Shown: piece by piece, positions 17,163 through 25,491 of the stretch | Layout: each line of letters begins with the position of its first letter | Numbering within the stretch: the first letter of the stretch is position 1 | Origin: UBA10677 sp045654245 | GTDB taxonomy: Bacteria > Bacillota > Clostridia > Christensenellales > Pumilibacteraceae | Direction: 5' to 3' | Assembly (NCBI GenBank): GCA_045654245.1 | Contig: JAZOMX010000017.1 | Location: 55,910 to 119,909 of the forward strand | Length of the DNA: 64,000 nt | The notes under the pieces: model-generated | Seen by the model: the letters and a program-made list of their open reading frames with translations, nothing else | Told to the model about the DNA's origin: nothing | Databases searched by the model: none | Translations under genes and position numbers: made by a program

Positions 17163-17936
17163 CTATCTCTTCATTTTAGTAAAAATTCTATACGCGTTCT
17201 CTCGAGTAATGCGTTCGATTTCCTCAATCGGTTTTTCCAAAACCTCGGCAATTTTTTCAGCGGTAAGGCGCACCATTTTAGGATAATTCGTCTCACCTCT
17301 ATACGGATGTGGCGTAAGATACGGACAATCGGTCTCGACTAACAATTTATCAAGCGGAACGGCTCGTATAATCTCGGTAAACTTTTTCGCGTTCTTAAAA
17401 GTTACCGAACCCGAAAAGGAAATATAAAACCCGAGTTTAACGAACTCGCAAGCCGTCTCGAGCGAGCCCGAATAACAGTGCATTACCGCTCCGTTTTTTA
17501 TCCTATCACTATTGCGCGCGATTGCCTTGAAAAAATCCTCGTACGCATCTCTTATATGAAAGCAAACGGGAAGATTTGCTTTCTCTACTAACTTAAACTG
17601 TTCGTCGAGCCAGTAGTTTTGCTTTTCTTTGTCCGTGTCGTCGTAATGGTAATCTAGACCTATCTCGCCGATTGCAACGCATTTATGGGAGCGTGAAAGC
17701 GACAAAAGTTCGTCGAGCGGACTAACGGTTAAGTGTTGAGCGTCGTTAGGATGCACGCCTACTGCGCAATAGATATTCTCGTTTTGCTCGGCAAGCGCAA
17801 CGCAGTCACGCGAACTTTCAAGGTCGTAAGCAACGGTTATTATTTTCTCTAGCCCGTCGCTTTTCATTGAGGCGATAATCTCCCCCGCTCCGCCGTACCT
17901 CTCGTCGGTAAGGTGAGCGTGAGTATCGATTAGCAT
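17163..17936 (-). CDS. tatD: TatD family metal-dependent hydrolase/DNase
   Basis: 257 residues with the full set of TatD metal motifs: DTHAHL at residues 3-8, GEIGLDYHY near 92-100, CFHIRDA near 125, and VETDCPYLTPHPYRG near 200-215. Family members are Mg-dependent 3'-5' exonucleases or related hydrolases. The start overlaps the end of metG by 7 bp, the usual Firmicute arrangement. Confidence 0.94.
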   Translation of the reverse strand: MLIDTHAHLTDERYGGAGEIIASMKSDGLEKIITVAYDLESSRDCVALAEQNENIYCAVGVHPNDAQHLTVSPLDELLSLSRSHKCVAIGEIGLDYHYDDTDKEKQNYWLDEQFKLVEKANLPVCFHIRDAYEDFFKAIARNSDRIKNGAVMHCYSGSLETACEFVKLGFYISFSGSVTFKNAKKFTEIIRAVPLDKLLVETDCPYLTPHPYRGETNYPKMVRLTAEKIAEVLEKPIEEIERITRENAYRIFTKMKR

Positions 17937-19873
17937 ACCTCGCTACCTCCGTCCATTACCTTTTCAGGCGCAAGCAAGCAAAGTTGCTCGCCGTTCTCAG
18001 CGCAAAGGAGCATACCTCTGCTCTCAATACCTCTAATCTTTCTAGGCGCAAGGTTAGTAACTACGATTACTCTCTTTCCAACCATTTCTTCGGGCGTATA
18101 GTGAAGCGCAATACCGCTTACAATCGTGCGAACTTCGTCGCCGATTTTAACGGTGGACTTTAATAGTTTATCCGCTTTTTCTACTTTTTCGCAAGCAAGA
18201 ACTTCGCCTACTACCATTTTTACTTTACAAAAATCGTCGAAAGAAATAAATTCTTCTACTTTTTCTTCTTTAACTTCTTCCACTTTCTTTTCCTCTTTTT
18301 TAGCCTCTTGCTCGGCAATCTTGTCGAGTTCAGCAAGTTCTTTGTTTATATCAAGTCTGGGGAACAAAATACCCGTGTCCTTGGTTTCGTACTTCTTAAC
18401 TACGCCGTAAGTAAGGTTGCCCTCGAACGAGGTAGGCGCATCAACGCCTAATCCCTCGAAAATCTTAGCAGGCGTTCTCGTAAGATATGGAGTAAGAGCG
18501 GTATTGCATACTCTAATCGCCTCGAGCAAGTTGTAAATTACCGCTTGAAGTCTTGCTCTTTGCGTTTCGTCTTTAGCAAGTACCCACGGACGAGTAGCGT
18601 CGATATACTTGTTCGCCTTATCTATTACTGCAAATATTTCTTCGAGAGCCTTGTTGATATTAAGTTTTTCGATTTGTTCTTCAACCCTTTCGTCAAGAGC
18701 GTTGATTGCCGAAATAAACTCGTCGTCGCCCTCGCCTTTTTCTCCGCCCTTGCTTACCGTCGAGCCGAAGTACTGTGCGCTCATAGCAATCGTTCTTCTA
18801 GTAAGGTTGCCTAGGTCGTTACAAAGGTCTTGGTTAAATCTGCCGAGGAAAGCCTCGTTCGTATAAACTCCGTCCGAGCCGAACGGGATTTCACGCAAAA
18901 TGTAATATCTAATTGCGTCAACGCCGTATCTACTCTCTAGAACGAACGGGTCAACTACGTTGCCTTTGGACTTGCTCATTTTGTCTCCGCCGAGGAGCAA
19001 CCAGCCGTGTCCGTAAACCTTTTTGGGAATAGGCTCGCCTAACGCCATCAAGATTGCAGGCCAAATAATAGTATGGAAACGCACGATTTCCTTGCCTACC
19101 ATATGAAGGTCAGCCGGCCAGTACTTGTCGTAAAGCGTAGTATCGTCCGAACCGTATCCTAAAGCCGTGATATAGTTGGAAAGCGCATCAATCCATACGT
19201 AAACGATATGACCTTCGTCGAACTCAACGGGGATACCCCACTTAAAAGCGGTACGCGAAACGGCAAGGTCGTTAAGACCGTCTTTTATAAAGTTGTTTAC
19301 CATTTCGTTTACTCTCGACTGTGGTTGCAAAAAGTCGGTAGTCGTAAGTAGTTCCTTAATTCTATCTTGATATTTAGACAAACGGAAGAAATAACTTTCT
19401 TCTTCAGCGTCGATTACCTCTCTTCCGCAATCGGGGCATTTGCCGTCGATTAGTTGGCTTTCCGTCCAAAACGATTCGCAAGGCGTACAATATTTTCCCT
19501 TGTACTTGGACTTATAAATATCGCCCTGCTCGTAAAGTTTCTTAAAGATTTTTTGAACGGCTTTTACGTGATAGTCGTCCGTAGTTCTTATAAACTTATC
19601 GTAAGTTATGTCCAAAAGTCCCCAAAGCCTTTTGATATCGTCAACGAGCACGTCAACGAACTGCTTGGGAGTTACGCCTGCCTCCGAGGCGCGCTTTTCA
19701 ATCTTTTGACCGTGCTCGTCTGTACCCGTTAGGTAGAACACGTCAAAACCTTTCATTCTCTTATAACGCGCGAGCGCATCACAACAAACGGTAGTGTAAC
19801 TATGACCTAAATGCCACTTACCGCTCGGATAATAAATAGGTGTCGTAATGTAATATTTTTGTTTATTTTCCAT
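17930..19873 (-). CDS. metG: Methionyl-tRNA synthetase with C-terminal tRNA-binding domain
   Basis: 647 residues. HIGH motif as HLGH in KWHLGHSYTT near residue 21, zinc knuckle CTPC...CPDC near 130-150, and KMSKSKGN near 300. A Lys/Glu-rich linker (about 520-545) leads to an EMAP/Trbp111-like domain (FCKVKMVVGEVLACEKVEKAD and IRGIESRGM, shown in part) that binds tRNA. The ATG at 19873 starts the conserved MENKQKYYITTPIYYP; the longer frame to 19948 would start inside the promoter. Confidence 0.96.
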   Translation of the reverse strand: MENKQKYYITTPIYYPSGKWHLGHSYTTVCCDALARYKRMKGFDVFYLTGTDEHGQKIEKRASEAGVTPKQFVDVLVDDIKRLWGLLDITYDKFIRTTDDYHVKAVQKIFKKLYEQGDIYKSKYKGKYCTPCESFWTESQLIDGKCPDCGREVIDAEEESYFFRLSKYQDRIKELLTTTDFLQPQSRVNEMVNNFIKDGLNDLAVSRTAFKWGIPVEFDEGHIVYVWIDALSNYITALGYGSDDTTLYDKYWPADLHMVGKEIVRFHTIIWPAILMALGEPIPKKVYGHGWLLLGGDKMSKSKGNVVDPFVLESRYGVDAIRYYILREIPFGSDGVYTNEAFLGRFNQDLCNDLGNLTRRTIAMSAQYFGSTVSKGGEKGEGDDEFISAINALDERVEEQIEKLNINKALEEIFAVIDKANKYIDATRPWVLAKDETQRARLQAVIYNLLEAIRVCNTALTPYLTRTPAKIFEGLGVDAPTSFEGNLTYGVVKKYETKDTGILFPRLDINKELAELDKIAEQEAKKEEKKVEEVKEEKVEEFISFDDFCKVKMVVGEVLACEKVEKADKLLKSTVKIGDEVRTIVSGIALHYTPEEMVGKRVIVVTNLAPRKIRGIESRGMLLCAENGEQLCLLAPEKVMDGGSEVC

Positions 19874-19915
19874 AATCTCTGCCTCTCTTTTCGGCTTTTT
19901 ACAAATTTCTATACT

Positions 19916-19944
19916 ATTATAATACCGCAAGCAAAAAAAATCAA
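19916..19944 (-). promoter_or_regulatory. Promoter of metG-tatD-radical SAM operon
   Basis: On the - strand TTGATT, a 17-bp spacer, then TATAAT, 43 bp before the metG ATG. No T-box or S-box leader fits in this space. Confidence 0.75.
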
Positions 19945-20022
19945 TCAAAAGAGGGCATACTCTTAATATTTTGCCTCGTTTACGAATATACTTTCGTATA
20001 AAAACGAGAAAGGACTTTATTT

Positions 20023-20607
20023 ATGAACGCCGTTTGGACGATAATTATTTTTTCAGGGCTAACCGCTACGATACTTTCTAACCCCGATATAGCCGTAACC
20101 GCTATGCTTTCGGGCAGTAAAAACGCCGTCTATCTCGCTCTTGACCTACTCGCTACTTACGGCTTTTGGCTAGGTCTAATGTCGATTATCGAGCGGACGG
20201 GCGTAACGCAAAAACTAACTCGTATTCTTCGTCCCGTCGTAAAAAAACTTTTCCCGGGCTCGAACGAAGAAACTCAACGCTACGCTACTATAAATATCTC
20301 GGCAAACTTACTAGGGCTTGGTAATTCGTCAACCCTTATGGGCATTAAGGCGATAGAGAGTATGGACGACGGAAAAGAAAAAGCAACCGATAATATGATT
20401 ATGCTTATCGTACTATCGGCGACCTCTCTTCAACTTATTCCTTCTACCGTAATCGGAATGAGGGTTGCTCGAGGTTCGCTCTCTCCCACCGCTTTCCTTT
20501 TTCCCTGCATAATCGCAACTACTTTTTCCACTCTACTTGGCGTTCTCTCCGTCAAAATCATTTCTTATTTTAGCAAACTTCGACGAGAAAAAGCGAGGAC
20601 GAAATGA
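20023..20607 (+). CDS. spmA: Spore maturation protein A (nucleoside recognition domain)
   Basis: 194 residues, polytopic, with the SpmA pattern: MNAVWTIIIFSGL at the start, GSKNAVYLALDLLATYGFWLG (shown in part), then NISANLLGLGNSSTLMGIKA. SpmA and SpmB affect spore core dehydration in Bacillus, but the pair also occurs in non-sporulating bacteria. An imperfect inverted repeat TACGAA/TTCGTA lies just upstream. Its stop overlaps the spmB start by four bases (ATGA). Confidence 0.93.
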   Translation: MNAVWTIIIFSGLTATILSNPDIAVTAMLSGSKNAVYLALDLLATYGFWLGLMSIIERTGVTQKLTRILRPVVKKLFPGSNEETQRYATINISANLLGLGNSSTLMGIKAIESMDDGKEKATDNMIMLIVLSATSLQLIPSTVIGMRVARGSLSPTAFLFPCIIATTFSTLLGVLSVKIISYFSKLRREKARTK

Positions 20608-21110
20608 CTTCTTATATTATTCCTCTAATCTTTTTAACCGTTATCGTTCTATCTTCCGTCAAGCGCAAAAACACCTACGCTCTTTTCGTCGAGGGCGGAA
20701 AGAACGCCCTTTCACTTATAGCCGAGGTTTTCCCTTACCTTCTTACCGTTATGATGGCTGTCGAACTTTTGCGCCAAAGCGGAGTTTCAAGCGTTGTCGC
20801 AACGATTTTTTCTCCTCTTACCAAAGCGGTGGGAATTCCGCCAGCGCTGACCGAACTGATTTTAATCCGTCCGCTCTCGGGCGCAGGTGCAATGGGAGTT
20901 CTAGACGGTATTTTTGCCTCTTACGGCACGGACACGCTTATAGGAAATTGCGCCTCGATTATCTACGGCTCGAGTGAAACGGTGTTCTATATCTCTGCGG
21001 TCTATTTCTCCAAAAGTAGCGTTAAATCCTTGCGCTACGCTATCCCCCTCTCTCTTCTATGCACTTACCTCGGCTGTATAGTCGGTTGCTTTTTTATGCG
21101 AATATGGTAA
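20604..21110 (+). CDS. spmB: Spore maturation protein B
   Basis: 168 residues, the second half of the SpmA/SpmB pair, with the nucleoside-recognition/gate domain. Motifs: FVEGGKNALSLIAEVFPYLL (helices) and RPLSGAGAMGVLDG, then GSSETVFYISAVYF near residue 125. It is translationally coupled to spmA by a 4-bp overlap. No other sporulation genes appear in the window. Confidence 0.93.
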   Translation: MTSYIIPLIFLTVIVLSSVKRKNTYALFVEGGKNALSLIAEVFPYLLTVMMAVELLRQSGVSSVVATIFSPLTKAVGIPPALTELILIRPLSGAGAMGVLDGIFASYGTDTLIGNCASIIYGSSETVFYISAVYFSKSSVKSLRYAIPLSLLCTYLGCIVGCFFMRIW

Positions 21111-21141
21111 ACTTTTTTGGCAAAAACCTTTCAAAAAACAC

Positions 21142-21170
21142 TTGACAGCATAATTTTTATATGATATCAT
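21142..21170 (+). promoter_or_regulatory. Promoter of SPFH operon
   Basis: TTGACA, a 17-bp spacer, then TATCAT. The -10 box is embedded in the first arm of a repeated TGATATCA palindrome. Confidence 0.82.
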
Positions 21171-21180
21171 TTTGATATCA
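21162..21180. promoter_or_regulatory. Double TGATATCA operator over SPFH promoter
   Basis: Two identical 8-bp palindromes TGATATCA separated by TTT, so their centres are 11 bp apart, about one helical turn. The first covers the -10 element. A repressor bound here would block transcription; the ribbon-helix-helix-like protein encoded at 22243 is the obvious candidate, by inference. Confidence 0.7.
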
Positions 21181-21203
21181 ACACAAAGGAGACTAAATTT
21201 ACT

Positions 21204-22241
21204 ATGCAAGAAAAGATTTTACTTAACAAGAAAAACGGTTTATTCGCTTTGTTCGGTTTTGCCGTTTTGTATATCGTAGGCGTCGCTCTATTCGTTTTGG
21301 GCGCAGTTTGTGCGGAGGGAGCGTCAACTATTCTTCCTCCCTGGCTAATTACTCCCGTTATGATTATCGGTGGAATATGGCTCGCAATCGGTTGGTTCCC
21401 CTTTATCGGACTTAAAGTTCTCCGTCCGCAAGAGGCGTTAGTTCTTACGCTTTTCGGTAAGTACGTAGGCACGCTTAAGGGCGAGGGATTTTATTTCGTA
21501 AACCCTTTCTGCGTAAGCATTAACCCCGCATCAAAGACCAAACTCAATCAAAGTGGCGACGTATCCGCTCACGCCGAGCCTACTCCGAGCAAGGCTAACG
21601 GCATCAACCTTACCTCTATCCCCACCAACAATAAACTCTCGCTTAAAATTATGACGCTTAACAACGCTCGCCAAAAGGTAAACGATTGCTTGGGCAACCC
21701 CGTTGAAATCGGAATTGCCGTAATTTGGAAAGTCGTAGATACGGCTAAAGCGGTGTTCAACGTGGACAACTACAAAGAATACCTCTCTCTTCAATGCGAT
21801 AGCGCACTCCGTAATATCGTAAGAATTTACCCCTACGACGTGGCGCAAGGCGTTGACACTACTGGCGACGGCAACCCCGACGAGGGCAGTTTGCGTGGTA
21901 GTAGCGAAGTAGTTGCTCAAAGAATTAAAGACGAAATCCAAGAGCGTGTAAACGAGGCTGGTATCGAAATCGTCGAGGCTAGAATTACTTATCTAGCGTA
22001 CGCCCCCGAAATCGCTGCGGTTATGCTACAACGCCAACAAGCGTCCGCTATTATCGACGCTCGCAAAATGATTGTTGACGGTGCGGTTGGTATGGTAGAA
22101 ATGGCGCTCAATAAACTCGCGGAGAGCGGTATGGTTGACCTCGACGAAGAAAGAAAAGCGGCTATGGTAAGCAACCTCTTGGTAGTTCTTTGCGGTAATC
22201 GCGACGCTCAACCTATTGTAAATTCAGGTAGTTTGTACTAA
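21204..22241 (+). CDS. SPFH (band 7/flotillin-like) membrane protein
   Basis: 345 residues. Two N-terminal hydrophobic helices (about 11-35 and 48-66) are followed by an SPFH domain beginning RPQEALVLTLFGKYVGT near 74 and running to about 290; NEAGIEIVEARITYLAYAPEIA is a typical SPFH end segment (shown in part). SPFH proteins form membrane-attached scaffolds. RBS AAAGGAG is at good spacing. It is followed after 1 bp by a small ribbon-helix-helix-like gene, a pairing that suggests a regulated unit. Confidence 0.88.
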   Translation: MQEKILLNKKNGLFALFGFAVLYIVGVALFVLGAVCAEGASTILPPWLITPVMIIGGIWLAIGWFPFIGLKVLRPQEALVLTLFGKYVGTLKGEGFYFVNPFCVSINPASKTKLNQSGDVSAHAEPTPSKANGINLTSIPTNNKLSLKIMTLNNARQKVNDCLGNPVEIGIAVIWKVVDTAKAVFNVDNYKEYLSLQCDSALRNIVRIYPYDVAQGVDTTGDGNPDEGSLRGSSEVVAQRIKDEIQERVNEAGIEIVEARITYLAYAPEIAAVMLQRQQASAIIDARKMIVDGAVGMVEMALNKLAESGMVDLDEERKAAMVSNLLVVLCGNRDAQPIVNSGSLY

Positions 22242-22242
22242 T

Positions 22243-22446
22243 ATGAACGATAACGGAAAAAAACAAATCCCACTACGCTTGTCGGAAAAACTCTATAACG
22301 CCGTTGCAAGTTGGGCGGAAGACGATTTCCGTTCTGTAAACGGACAGATAGAATATCTTCTTTCCGAGTGCGTTCGTCAACGCAAGAAAAACGGCAAGTA
22401 CGTGGGCGAAGAAATTGATAAGCCTCTAGATATCGATATACAATAA
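22243..22446 (+). CDS. Arc-type ribbon-helix-helix-like small protein
   Basis: 67 residues: KQIPLRLSEKLYNAVASWA is an Arc/MetJ-like strand and first helix, followed by DDFRSVNGQIEYLLSECVRQ as the second helix, then a charged tail. This is the size and pattern of a ribbon-helix-helix DNA-binding dimer. It starts 1 bp after the SPFH gene. It could be the repressor of the TGATATCA pair at the operon promoter; this is inference from context. Confidence 0.7.
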   Translation: MNDNGKKQIPLRLSEKLYNAVASWAEDDFRSVNGQIEYLLSECVRQRKKNGKYVGEEIDKPLDIDIQ

Positions 22447-22459
22447 GGAATTTTTAACT

Positions 22460-23524
22460 ATGCGAAAATTCGATACTCATATGCATTACCATTGTGGAAC
22501 GGACGTCGTCCGCTCCACTTATGGCTTTAAAAGAACTTTCGCTCTTACCGAAACGGAAAGAGCGTGCTTGCTTAGTATCCCCACCTATGAAAACGGCGAT
22601 ATCTTACAAAACCTTAAAGGGCTTTATTACAAGGATAACCTTGGCGATAAAGTTTACGCTTATGCAGGGCTATATTACGAGAATTTCAATGACAAGTCCG
22701 ACCAAAAGGCGTTTTCAGAGAATTTTTACAAACAAGTTAAGGCGTATATGGAAAACGGTTTCGACGGCGTTAAGTTCTTAGAGGGTAAGCCTAGCGAGAG
22801 AAAGAAAATTAAGGTTATGCTCTCGAGCGAAGTTTTCGATAAGACTTTTTCATACCTCGAAGAACAGGGCGTTCCCGTAAATATTCACAACTCCGACCCT
22901 ATCACTTTTTGGGACGAGAGTGCTATGCCCGAATATCAACGAAAACAAGGTTGGTTCGTTGGTAAAGACTTCCCCTCTAAAGACGAACTTTTCTACGATA
23001 TTATCGCTATTGTAAAAAAACACCCGAAACTAAAACTAACGCTTGCTCACCTTGGTTTTACGAGCGACAATATCGAACACGCCAAAGAGTTCCTATCTTT
23101 TGAAAATACTATGCTAGACTTCTGCCCGGGCGGAGAACAGTTCGTTAATATGAGTAACAACTCCACCGTTTGGAAACAGTTTATTATAGATAATATCACT
23201 CGTTTTAAGTTTGGTACGGATTGTCCTAATCTTCCCTTCGACGAGCAGTACGGCGACGAGTTCGTGGTGAGTAAATACGCTACCGTTACTAAGTTTTTCG
23301 AGACAAGCGACACTTATACGAACCGCCAAGGCGAAGTTACGGGCATCAACTTAGACAAAGATTTAATCGACAAGATTTATTACCAAAACGCAATCGCCGA
23401 ACTTGGCGAGCCTAAAAAAATCAATTACGAGTGGGTAAAAAAGGAAATCGCTTTCGTAGAAAAACACGACCTTAGCGATAGTCAAAAATACGACCTACAA
23501 AAGATTAAAGAACATTTCGCTTAA
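22460..23524 (+). CDS. Amidohydrolase-2-like metal-dependent hydrolase
   Basis: 354 residues, TIM-barrel hydrolase. Seen: FDTHMHYH at residues 4-11 (HxH metal ligands), VNIHNSDP near 140 and LTLAHLGF near 195, with FGTDCPNLP near 255 as the final Asp motif. Members include decarboxylases and lactonases; the substrate is not identifiable. It begins 13 bp after the ribbon-helix-helix gene, so it probably belongs to the same transcript. A bidirectional terminator follows. Confidence 0.75.
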   Translation: MRKFDTHMHYHCGTDVVRSTYGFKRTFALTETERACLLSIPTYENGDILQNLKGLYYKDNLGDKVYAYAGLYYENFNDKSDQKAFSENFYKQVKAYMENGFDGVKFLEGKPSERKKIKVMLSSEVFDKTFSYLEEQGVPVNIHNSDPITFWDESAMPEYQRKQGWFVGKDFPSKDELFYDIIAIVKKHPKLKLTLAHLGFTSDNIEHAKEFLSFENTMLDFCPGGEQFVNMSNNSTVWKQFIIDNITRFKFGTDCPNLPFDEQYGDEFVVSKYATVTKFFETSDTYTNRQGEVTGINLDKDLIDKIYYQNAIAELGEPKKINYEWVKKEIAFVEKHDLSDSQKYDLQKIKEHFA

Positions 23525-23527
23525 ACT

Positions 23528-23558
23528 AAAAACGCAAGGCAGAACGCCTTGCGTTTTT
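23528..23558. terminator. Bidirectional intrinsic terminator
   Basis: A 13-bp stem AAAAACGCAAGGC with GCCTTGCGTTTTT and a 5-nt loop between convergent genes. Confidence 0.9.
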
Positions 23559-23560
23559 TA

Positions 23561-24511
23561 TTAGTCTTGTTTTTCTTCGGTTGTAGGTGTTTCCTCTTTC
23601 TTCATCTTTCGTTTCTCAATAAACTCGTAAAGAGGTTTTCTTACGAAAGAAAGTTTCGTTTCGGATACGACGAGCGATAACATCATTAGGAAACATCCGA
23701 TTATCATTTTCGCCGTAAAAACTTCGCTTAGGAAAATTATTCCAAACAATGCTCCGAATACCGCCTCAAAGCCGAGGAGCAACGCTGCTTGCGACGAAGA
23801 AATGTATTTTTGTCCAAGCGTTTGAAGTAGTAATGCTAGTCCAGAACTACCTATGCCAAGATAAAGAAGAGCGCCTATCGTGTCTTTATTAAGCATTTTA
23901 CCCGTAAGCGGACCGTGAGCAAAGGGTGCGTAAACCCAACCTACTATCGAAACGAAGAAGAACATTAGCACCGTAAGTAGCATAGCGTCCGTCTCTTTCA
24001 ACGCCTTTTCCATAATTACGATTTGTAGCGCAAAACCGATACTGCTTATTAGCGTTAGTCCGTCGCCGAGGTTAAATCCCGTAATCGAGCCGAGCGAAAT
24101 AAAGCCTATTCCAACGAAACCTAGCACCGCCGAAAGCAAAGTGTAAAGGTCCATCTTTCTCTTTAACATAAAGTAAGCGCAAACGGGCGTTATTATAATA
24201 TACGCAGAGGTTATAAACGCGCTCTTTCCTGCCGAAGTGTATTCTAGTCCGATTGTTTGAAATAGATAGCCAAGCCCAAAACTAGTGCCAAGCAAAAAGC
24301 CTTGAAAGATTGCTTTCCCGTTTATTAGGCGTAATTTTTTCCAAAATACGATTGCCAAAAATACGGTTGCGATACTACCGCGCAATCCTATCATATATCC
24401 AACGGGTAGCGTATCGAGCGAATTTTTTACGACTACGAACGCAAAACCGAATATAACCGCCGCCGAAAGGCAAGCAATCGAGGCGAAAAATTTTACTTTT
24501 CTACTTACCAT
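23561..24511 (-). CDS. EamA/DMT family transporter
   Basis: 316 residues with ten hydrophobic helices arranged as two EamA repeats, and a charged C-terminal tail. YTSAGKSAFITSAYIIITPV (repeat 1) and YISSSQAALLLGFEAVFGAL (repeat 2) are the matching conserved segments. The family exports metabolites or amino acids; the gene lies 7 bp after cysK, which suggests, weakly, a cysteine-related substrate. The ATG at 24511 has AAGGAAA upstream. Confidence 0.85.
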   Translation of the reverse strand: MVSRKVKFFASIACLSAAVIFGFAFVVVKNSLDTLPVGYMIGLRGSIATVFLAIVFWKKLRLINGKAIFQGFLLGTSFGLGYLFQTIGLEYTSAGKSAFITSAYIIITPVCAYFMLKRKMDLYTLLSAVLGFVGIGFISLGSITGFNLGDGLTLISSIGFALQIVIMEKALKETDAMLLTVLMFFFVSIVGWVYAPFAHGPLTGKMLNKDTIGALLYLGIGSSGLALLLQTLGQKYISSSQAALLLGFEAVFGALFGIIFLSEVFTAKMIIGCFLMMLSLVVSETKLSFVRKPLYEFIEKRKMKKEETPTTEEKQD

Positions 24512-24518
24512 ATTTTCC

Positions 24519-25436
24519 TTATTCGTACAATTCTGTGGACAAATATCTGTCGCCACCGTCAGGAAGAAGTACTACTACTCTCTTTCCCTCGTTTTTTCTC
24601 AAAATTTCAGCACCAGCAAACAAAACTGCGCCTCCCGATATGCCCGTAGTAAAGCCCTCTTTTTTACCAAGCAATCTCGAATATGCGTACGCGTCCTCCG
24701 TTTTAACGGTAATCACTTCGTCAACGATAGCGCGATTAAGCGTGCTCGGAATAAAGTTTGCGCCAATTCCTTGAATTTTATGCGCGCCCGATACGCCTTT
24801 TGATAAAAGCGGACTATCAAACGGTTCTACCGCTACGATTTTTACGCTAGGAAACTTTGCTTTTAGCACTTCGCCTACGCCCGTAATCGTTCCGCCCGTG
24901 CCAACGCCTGCCACGAAATAGTCAATCTCGCCACCGTCTTCAATAATCTCAAGCGCCGTGCTTTTTCTATGCGCATCGGGGTTAGCCTCGTTTTCAAACT
25001 GCCCTGCTATTATCGAGCCTTCAATTTGCTCGCAAAGTTCGTTTGCCTTCTCGATTGCGCCTTTCATACCCTCTTCCGCCCGAGTAAGGACGACTTCTGC
25101 GCCTAAAGCGGATAAAAGTTTACGACGCTCAACGCTCATTGACGAAGGCATAGTTAGGATTAGACGATACCCCTTGACGGCGCAAGCCATCGCAAGTCCT
25201 ATTCCCGTGTTACCGCTGGTCGGCTCGATTACGCAACCGCCCTCGCGAATTTTGCCCTCTTTTTCGGCTTTTTCGAGCATATTTACGCCCACCCTATCCT
25301 TAACCGAGCCTGCCGGATTAAAACTCTCGACTTTTGCAATCAGTTCGCCCGAAAGCGAGAGTTCTTTTTCTAGCGCGCCAAGTCGAACGAGGGGCGTTCT
25401 TCCTACGAGCGAAAGAATATTAGGATAAATCTTCAT
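24519..25436 (-). CDS. cysK: Cysteine synthase A
   Basis: 305 residues, PLP fold type II. K46 in NPAGSVKDR is the Schiff-base lysine; EPTSGNTGIGLA is the substrate loop; GTGGTITGVGE binds the PLP phosphate. It makes cysteine from O-acetylserine and sulfide. Four residues (GIGA) of the usual C-terminal IQGIGANFIP motif are present. It follows the terminator of gpmI, so it has a separate promoter or relies on read-through. Confidence 0.94.
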   Translation of the reverse strand: MKIYPNILSLVGRTPLVRLGALEKELSLSGELIAKVESFNPAGSVKDRVGVNMLEKAEKEGKIREGGCVIEPTSGNTGIGLAMACAVKGYRLILTMPSSMSVERRKLLSALGAEVVLTRAEEGMKGAIEKANELCEQIEGSIIAGQFENEANPDAHRKSTALEIIEDGGEIDYFVAGVGTGGTITGVGEVLKAKFPSVKIVAVEPFDSPLLSKGVSGAHKIQGIGANFIPSTLNRAIVDEVITVKTEDAYAYSRLLGKKEGFTTGISGGAVLFAGAEILRKNEGKRVVVLLPDGGDRYLSTELYE

Positions 25437-25450
25437 ATTTCTCCTTCAAA

Positions 25451-25479
25451 AAATCAGCCCACTTTTCGTAGGCTGATTT
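25451..25479 (-). terminator. Terminator after gpmI
   Basis: A 9-bp stem AAATCAGCC with GGCTGATTT and an 11-nt loop, followed by T6 on the - strand. Confidence 0.82.
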
Positions 25480-25491
25480 CTCTTACTTTAA

